DNA from: Thermoanaerobaculaceae bacterium
Lineage (GTDB): Bacteria > Acidobacteriota > UBA4820
Length of the DNA stretch: 11,464 nt
Assembly (NCBI GenBank): GCA_012798145.1
Contig: JAAZNT010000284.1
Coordinates: 1 to 11,464, forward strand
Reading direction: 5' to 3'
Numbering within the stretch: the first letter of the stretch is position 1; every line of letters begins with the position of its first letter. Below, piece by piece: positions 7,473 through 11,464 of the stretch. The notes beneath the pieces were generated by a model. That model did no database searches and was not told where the DNA came from. It saw nothing but the letters and a program-made list of their open reading frames with translations. The translations under genes and the position numbers were made by a program.

Positions 7473-8416
7473 TATTTCTTATAAATCTCCCTTATGAGTT
7501 TCATCGTTTTGACAGCGTCATCCAAAGTCGGCACATTTCCATTGCCATCTCTTACAATTTTTGCCATTTCTTCTGCCTGCACCCTGAACCCCGGCTTGAA
7601 TTTTTTGTCCCATTCATTTACAGGAATTGGCTCGGGTTTTTGCCATCTTATTTGCTTTTTCCCTTCTTCAAGGGGCCTTAATTCGTATCTTATATCAGAC
7701 AGATGAACTGTTATTGCCCAAGGCGCCGGCTCGTTCCAAAATGCCTGATAAACCCCCAAATCCCCTGAACTAAACTCTATATGCGCCTCAATAAAGGAAG
7801 GTTTTTGGAGAAACAATTCCCCATAGGTAGTTACCTTAACAAATTCTCCTCTTGCAAATATCCTAAAGTAATCAATTATGTGAATTGAATTTGCATACAT
7901 CCACCTGTCAACAACTTCTTTATCTCTGCCAAGAGATGTCGCTCTTTCTGGATCCTCCTGGTCCTGAGCAATAACAACTCTTCTTCCATCCTTTTTTTCA
8001 ATCTCATTTATGACAAACTTTGTTACTGAGTAAGACGCTCTATTTAAAGCAACTTTAATTGTTTTATTTTTCTTTTCTGCTATTTCTTTTAATCTCTCTG
8101 CTTGCTCAACATACAAAGCGGGGGGTTTTTCAACAAGCAACTCCCAATTGTAATTAACGCTTTCTTCAATAACTGAGGGCATGCTCGGTTCGTTAACTGT
8201 CACTATCAAAATATTCGCCTCTGTTTTTTCCCATAATTCCTCTATCGAATTGCAGACATTTTTTATTTCGTATATTTCCGATAATTTTTCCGCCTTTTCT
8301 CTTGTTCTGCTGAAGATACCACAAAGTTCAACATCTTCAATATCTTTAAATGCCTTAAGATGTTCATTTGCAGTGTATCCTGCTCCGATGATGGACACTT
8401 TTATTCTTTTAGTCAT
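7472..8416 (-). CDS. Gfo/Idh/MocA family oxidoreductase (gene 2, after the SGNH remnant)
   Basis: A 314-residue NAD(P)-dependent sugar oxidoreductase, a normal to short length for the family. The N-terminal Rossmann fold opens with VSIIGAGYTANEHL (7-20), carrying the GxGxxx(N/G)xH pattern. The family motif EKPPAL is at 96-101 (catalytic K97), followed by ALNRAS (123-128) in the usual N-R position. In the C-terminal domain NSIHIIDYF (176-184) supplies the expected H179 and D182 of the active site. The substrate is probably a nucleotide sugar in the pathway that builds the repeat unit, but it lacks features I could tie to WbpB or any characterised enzyme. The ATG at 8416 has GGGGAAG three bases upstream, a clear ribosome binding site that does not depend on the damaged gene 15 bases before it. 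The stop overlaps the next start by one base. Confidence 0.9.
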   Translation of the reverse strand: MTKRIKVSIIGAGYTANEHLKAFKDIEDVELCGIFSRTREKAEKLSEIYEIKNVCNSIEELWEKTEANILIVTVNEPSMPSVIEESVNYNWELLVEKPPALYVEQAERLKEIAEKKNKTIKVALNRASYSVTKFVINEIEKKDGRRVVIAQDQEDPERATSLGRDKEVVDRWMYANSIHIIDYFRIFARGEFVKVTTYGELFLQKPSFIEAHIEFSSGDLGVYQAFWNEPAPWAITVHLSDIRYELRPLEEGKKQIRWQKPEPIPVNEWDKKFKPGFRVQAEEMAKIVRDGNGNVPTLDDAVKTMKLIREIYKK

Positions 8417-8431
8417 TAACTTCCCCGTTAA

Positions 8432-8700
8432 TTAATGTCTGTGCGCGCAATCAACAACTCCGCTTTGAATAATTAAAATTCCGCTTTTGCCAATGTATAA
8501 TTTATCTCTTTCGCATTGCTCATAAAGTTCACCTATTCTTGCTCCACCCAAAGACCTGTTCCAAAGGTAAAAATTTTTTTTAAATCCTCTTCCAAGAGAA
8601 GCTTTAACTTATAACCATACTCTTCTCCATAATCCACACAATCTTGAGGTCTTGGCAGACTTAAAGAGTCCCCATAGATTTTAACTATTAAATTGTTCAT
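8432..8700 (-). pseudogene. SGNH/GDSL hydrolase remnant, frameshifted and C-terminally truncated
   Basis: From the ATG at 8700 the frame encodes MNNLIVKIYGDSLSLPR, with the SGNH block I GDS and presumed nucleophile S12, and continues to about residue 42 (EEDLKK). It then meets a TAG about 13 codons later. In the -1 frame the homology resumes: LWNRSLGGARIGELYEQ, then IGKSGILIIQSGVVDCA, which look like blocks II and III of the same family (compare, from memory, NRSRGGAT and IIQxGIVDCAPR in polysaccharide-cluster SGNH proteins). The frames join at the A8 run at 8574-8581, giving an 89-residue product that stops at a TAA (8432-8434) straight after DCAHRH. Full-length relatives have 200 or more residues and carry the catalytic Asp/His near the C-terminus, so those are missing. 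The start overlaps the flippase gene by 20 bases. Its likely former role was de-esterifying the glycan. Frameshifting or sequencing error could restore the frame but not the missing half. Confidence 0.75.
8574..8581 (-). repeat. A8 homopolymer at the SGNH frame junction (possible slippery site)
   Basis: On the minus strand the sequence is TTT, eight A, five T, then ACC. In the zero frame it reads TTA AAA AAA ATT, so the heptamer A AAA AAA has the X XXY YYZ phasing of a -1 slippery site. A -1 shift, or one extra A in the transcript, joins the two conserved halves of the SGNH gene. A one-base deletion or a homopolymer sequencing error would look the same. I did not find a clear downstream stem-loop. 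Confidence 0.5.
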
Positions 8701-10123
8701 CTTTTTTTCCCACACTATAATCTTTAAACCACATCAACAAAATGATAACTCCTGCAATAAAGGCAAAAACCACTTTGGCAATAAAGTTTACTTCAATGAT
8801 ATAAACGAACAAAATGGACAATAAAAGAAGCAAAAATGAGAAAAAAATCGGAAGAAACTGGTATTTAAGAGGATATGGAAAATGGCCAAAAACAAAAGAC
8901 AGCAAAGCCATAACGAAAAAGCCAACCGCAGTTGCAATTGCCGCAGTCATCACCCCCCATCTTGGAATCCCAAATATATTGATAATTATATTAATTGCCG
9001 CTCCAGAACCAGTAATTATGGGAAAATAGTGTGTCTTTTTTAGTTGATATAAAGCCATAACGGGAAATGTATAGATGCCTTGAAAAAAATAACCCAAGAC
9101 AACAGGAGGAACATACTTCGCACTTTCCTCATACCTTCCGGAAGACAAAATAATTATTGCTTCTTTTGAGAATAGTATCAAACCGCTTGCAAAATAAGCA
9201 AGAAGCAAAATTCCGTAAGAACCTGCTTTCCCAAGAACTTCTTGGGCTTTTTCGTTGCTGTTTGCCTCTCTCATATAAACTGGCGACCAAATCGCAGTGA
9301 ATGCGCCCAGAATCCCCTGCATTACCATTCCGATTGCATATCCAAATGAATAATATCCCAAATCTTTAATATATTCTTTTCCATAATAGGAAATTATCAT
9401 TCTGTCGCTTAAATTTAAAACCCACATAAATAACATATGTGGAAGAAACGGAATAGAAAATTTGCTGACTTCTTTGAATAACTTAAGGTCAAAACTTAGA
9501 TGAGTGTCTTTCAAAATAAAGAAGATATAGACTAAAAACGAAATAATTGCCGCTATAAAAACGGCGTTGATTTGTCCTTTTGCTCCTTTTTTTAGCCAAG
9601 CAACAAATAAAATAATTATTGATGTTTGCGCAAGCGCCATCAGAGTTGTCAATATTGAATTTAAAGCGATTTTCTCCTTTGCTATAAACAAACTTGTCGG
9701 AACTGTTGCGAAAGAATACAAAAAAGCAGAAAAGCCGATCAAAAAGCCATAAGGAAAAAATGGTAATCCTATGTCTCCAAAACCTTTTTCAATAATTGTC
9801 TTTCCCATAACCGAAAATAACAAAAACCAACCTGTTGAATATAAGATAGATAAAAGGGCTATTCCTCCTATGCTCTGTTTTTGTTTTTCTTTATTTTGAA
9901 GGTATTGATTATACCAATAGACTACCGCGCCTCCCACTCCCATTGGCATAAGCATCACAAGAATATTTCTTAAGGAATTTGCAAAACTTACAATAGCGTA
10001 TTCTTCAGGCGCCATCGCCCTTGCGTAAATTGGGGCAAGGAAAAAGGCAATTGCATAAGAGCCACCTTGCGCTAAAAGAGAGAACAAAAATCCTTTACTA
10101 AGTCGTGAATAGATGTCTTTCAT
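8681..10123 (-). CDS. Wzx-type polysaccharide flippase (MOP/MATE superfamily)
   Basis: A 480-residue polytopic membrane protein, the usual length for Wzx/RfbX-type flippases, with about 12 to 14 hydrophobic segments spread over residues 10-470. It begins with a short cytoplasmic MKDIYSRLSKG, then a first helix with FSLLAQGGSYAIAFFLAPIY (14-33) and the familiar ARAMAPEEYA turn (34-43), as in polysaccharide biosynthesis proteins. A mid-protein segment FSIPFLPHMLFMWVLNLSDR (222-241) is also typical and marks the start of the second six-helix bundle. It would flip the lipid-linked repeat unit from the cytoplasmic to the outer face of the membrane, feeding the Wzy-like protein encoded at 4893-6119. 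The ATG at 10123 lies five bases after the preceding stop with little Shine-Dalgarno, and the 3' end overlaps the SGNH remnant by 20 bases. The natural substrate cannot be read from the sequence. Confidence 0.92.
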   Translation of the reverse strand: MKDIYSRLSKGFLFSLLAQGGSYAIAFFLAPIYARAMAPEEYAIVSFANSLRNILVMLMPMGVGGAVVYWYNQYLQNKEKQKQSIGGIALLSILYSTGWFLLFSVMGKTIIEKGFGDIGLPFFPYGFLIGFSAFLYSFATVPTSLFIAKEKIALNSILTTLMALAQTSIIILFVAWLKKGAKGQINAVFIAAIISFLVYIFFILKDTHLSFDLKLFKEVSKFSIPFLPHMLFMWVLNLSDRMIISYYGKEYIKDLGYYSFGYAIGMVMQGILGAFTAIWSPVYMREANSNEKAQEVLGKAGSYGILLLAYFASGLILFSKEAIIILSSGRYEESAKYVPPVVLGYFFQGIYTFPVMALYQLKKTHYFPIITGSGAAINIIINIFGIPRWGVMTAAIATAVGFFVMALLSFVFGHFPYPLKYQFLPIFFSFLLLLLSILFVYIIEVNFIAKVVFAFIAGVIILLMWFKDYSVGKKDEQFNS

Positions 10124-10128
10124 TTAAC

Positions 10129-11151
10129 TTATGGCCAAGGGAATTTCCTATCAGAGAAGAATTCTTCCTTCTCTAAATTAATTAAAACTCCATTATTTTC
10201 CGAAGAAAGATATGAAGCGGCAAGAATTTTGACAACTTCCGCAGAGTCTTTTGCCAACATTTTTATTTCTTCTTCCCTATTGAGTAACGCCATTAACACT
10301 TTCTTAGTTGAAAGAATTATATCATCCTGAGGCATATCAAATTCCCGCGTAATTGCTGGCAACCCATATCTTGTCAAAGGTTGCTCTCTATCTTTTTCAT
10401 TGCGATAACTAAAAATGGTTTTTCCGCTTAAAGGCTTGTAAATAATGTTTCCATACCTTCCCGATAAAATCATAGTAATTCCACAGCCCTCATTAACTCC
10501 AGCGGTGAGAATAAATTTCCTACCCGTTTTTGTCAAACAGAATATAATTCCTCCCGGGTCCTTAAATCTCTCTCCTCTGGGATTTTTGATAGGACTCTCT
10601 TGAATAAATGCTGATATTTTTTCAAATTGATCATTAAAAAATATTTTTGCCAATCCTAAATAGTGGCTTCCATTCATAGCAAGTCCAAAGTTTGCACCAA
10701 CAACAGAAAAAGTTTCAATTCCCTGCATTTCATTGCTATATATAATATTTTTCAATTTATGATAGCATTCCATATATCTCTGCTGATGGTTGATGGCAAG
10801 CCATACGCCATTTTCCTCACATATTTTCATCATATTATTAGCATCTTCTACTGAATTTGCCATCGGCTTCTCGCAAAAAACAAACTTCGCTCCATTTTCT
10901 ACTGAAATTTTTGTAATAGCAAAATGAGAATCAGAATTTGTTGCTATAACGACTAATTCAGGTTTTGTCTTTTCAATCATTATTTGGGGGTCAGTAAAAA
11001 ACAATTCATCTCTATAATTTCCACTTTCAGAAACTTTTTTAATCGCTTCTTCGCTTTTATCGCACAATCCAACTAAATCCAATCCCAATTCTTTCAAAAC
11101 TTGAATATGTCTTCTCCCCATTGGACCTAAGCCGACCACAACACATTTCAT
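10129..11151 (-). CDS. Gfo/Idh/MocA family oxidoreductase (gene 1, after the aminotransferase)
   Basis: A 340-residue NAD(P)-dependent oxidoreductase. CVVVGLGPMGRRHIQVLK (3-20) is a classic Rossmann GxGxxGxxH start with D31 ending the second strand. Next come VVIATNSDSH (67-76), the family motif CEKPMA (93-98, K95 catalytic) and INHQQRY (120-126), where the usual N-x-R(R)-F segment lies. GSHYLGLAK (161-169) supplies the active-site histidine (H163), although the usual following Asp is not obvious. It is only distantly similar to the second oxidoreductase in this window, so the two probably act on different sugars. Its start overlaps the aminotransferase stop as ATGA, which suggests sequential steps in one amino-sugar pathway (oxidation to a keto sugar and transamination, as in WbpB/WbpE, or a Leg/Pse-cluster accessory reductase). 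The flippase follows after five bases. The substrate remains undetermined. Confidence 0.9.
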   Translation of the reverse strand: MKCVVVGLGPMGRRHIQVLKELGLDLVGLCDKSEEAIKKVSESGNYRDELFFTDPQIMIEKTKPELVVIATNSDSHFAITKISVENGAKFVFCEKPMANSVEDANNMMKICEENGVWLAINHQQRYMECYHKLKNIIYSNEMQGIETFSVVGANFGLAMNGSHYLGLAKIFFNDQFEKISAFIQESPIKNPRGERFKDPGGIIFCLTKTGRKFILTAGVNEGCGITMILSGRYGNIIYKPLSGKTIFSYRNEKDREQPLTRYGLPAITREFDMPQDDIILSTKKVLMALLNREEEIKMLAKDSAEVVKILAASYLSSENNGVLINLEKEEFFSDRKFPWP

Positions 11152-11464
11152 TTTTTTACCAACCTTTCTATCGCTTCAACAATTTCTTTTTGTTCATCTT
11201 TCCTCAGCCCTACGGAGCAGGGCAAAGAAAGAGAAACATCTTTCAATTTCTCGCTGTTATAACAATTATAGGCATAACTTGAAGAATGAGATTTAAGAAG
11301 GTGCATAGGTTGCCATAAGGGTCTTGTTTCAATTTTGTTCTCCAGAAGTTTTTTCATAAGTTCTTTTCTATTCATTCCATATTCTTTTTTGTCTATTTTA
11401 ACTGTGTATAACCAAAAAGTGCTCTCACATTTTTCAGGCTCATTCATTATTTCAATACCAGAAA
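11148..11464 (-). CDS. DegT/DnrJ/EryC1/StrS sugar aminotransferase (C-terminal part)
   Basis: Only the last 104 codons are in the window; the 5' part, with the PLP-binding lysine, lies beyond the right edge. The frame is open to the edge and reads SGIEIMNEP, so the Met at 11447 is internal and not a start. The visible part is the C-terminal small domain: CESTFWLYTVKID (a S-x-W-L-Y strand), NRKELMKKLLENKIETRPLW (matching the usual helix followed by the substrate-facing TRPLW), QPMHLL, and a final SLSLPCSVGLRKDEQKEIV. The TRPLWxPMH and LPCSVGL combination recalls LegC/PglE-type enzymes that transfer an amino group from glutamate to a UDP-4-keto sugar in legionaminic acid or bacillosamine synthesis. 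WbpE-type 3-aminotransferases belong to the same superfamily and cannot be excluded from this fragment. The stop overlaps the Gfo/Idh start by four bases. Confidence 0.88.
   Translation of the reverse strand, partial: SGIEIMNEPEKCESTFWLYTVKIDKKEYGMNRKELMKKLLENKIETRPLWQPMHLLKSHSSSYAYNCYNSEKLKDVSLSLPCSVGLRKDEQKEIVEAIERLVKK

Noticed and set aside
8713..8715. GTG as an alternative, earlier start for the SGNH remnant
   Set aside because: The ATG at 8700 places the GDSL block at residues 10-13, the usual distance from the N-terminus in this family. The extra MWEKK adds nothing family-like.
1..11464. Defence system, CRISPR array, prophage, insertion sequence, tRNA or rRNA
   Set aside because: No spaced direct repeats, transposase or phage-like proteins, terminal inverted repeats or structured RNA genes were recognised. 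All coding capacity is explained by polysaccharide biosynthesis genes.

Overview
The window is an 11.5 kb interior piece of a bacterial surface-polysaccharide (capsule, O-antigen or exopolysaccharide) biosynthesis cluster. Every supportable gene lies on the minus strand, so transcription runs from high to low coordinates. The DNA is AT-rich (about one third G+C by eye) and the proteins are rich in Lys, Ile and Asn. TGA is used as a normal stop (for example at 11148, 3620 and 1130), so the standard bacterial code applies. This fits a low-GC bacterium such as a Firmicute or a candidate-phylum lineage. I cannot name the organism from the sequence.

Layout in transcription order: the C-terminal part of a DegT/DnrJ/EryC1/StrS sugar aminotransferase cut by the right edge (11464-11148); a Gfo/Idh/MocA oxidoreductase (11151-10129); a Wzx-type flippase (10123-8681); the frameshifted and C-terminally truncated remnant of an SGNH/GDSL hydrolase (8700-8432); a second Gfo/Idh/MocA oxidoreductase (8416-7472); a GT-B-like transferase with HP and DEG motifs (7472-6132); a Wzy/O-antigen-ligase-like membrane protein (6119-4893); a GT4 glycosyltransferase (4822-3620); a CapK/PaaK-like adenylate-forming enzyme (3623-2274); a second GT4-like glycosyltransferase (2281-1130); a non-hydrolysing UDP-GlcNAc 2-epimerase family protein (1133-48); and the first 16 codons of a hexapeptide-repeat acetyltransferase cut by the left edge (48-1).

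Most genes overlap by 1 to 20 bases or are separated by fewer than 20. The only longer gap is 70 bp (4823-4892). This looks like one translationally coupled operon whose promoter lies beyond the right edge. There is no stretch of 300 bases without a gene.

How the genes fit together: the aminotransferase, oxidoreductases, epimerase and acetyltransferase make nucleotide-linked amino or uronic sugars. The three predicted transferases assemble a repeat unit on a lipid carrier. The flippase moves it across the membrane and the Wzy-like protein polymerises or transfers it. The CapK-like enzyme and the SGNH enzyme (now damaged) would add or remove substituents. Epimerase plus acetyltransferase at one end and aminotransferase plus Gfo/Idh at the other resemble the WbpB/E/D/I route to a diacetamido-uronic acid. 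The aminotransferase tail also resembles legionaminic-acid or bacillosamine-type enzymes, so the product sugar is not settled.

The most unusual item is the SGNH locus. Its two halves are conserved in different frames and join at an A8 run that has the form of a -1 slippery site. No unfamiliar multi-gene system such as defence, CRISPR or mobile DNA is visible.
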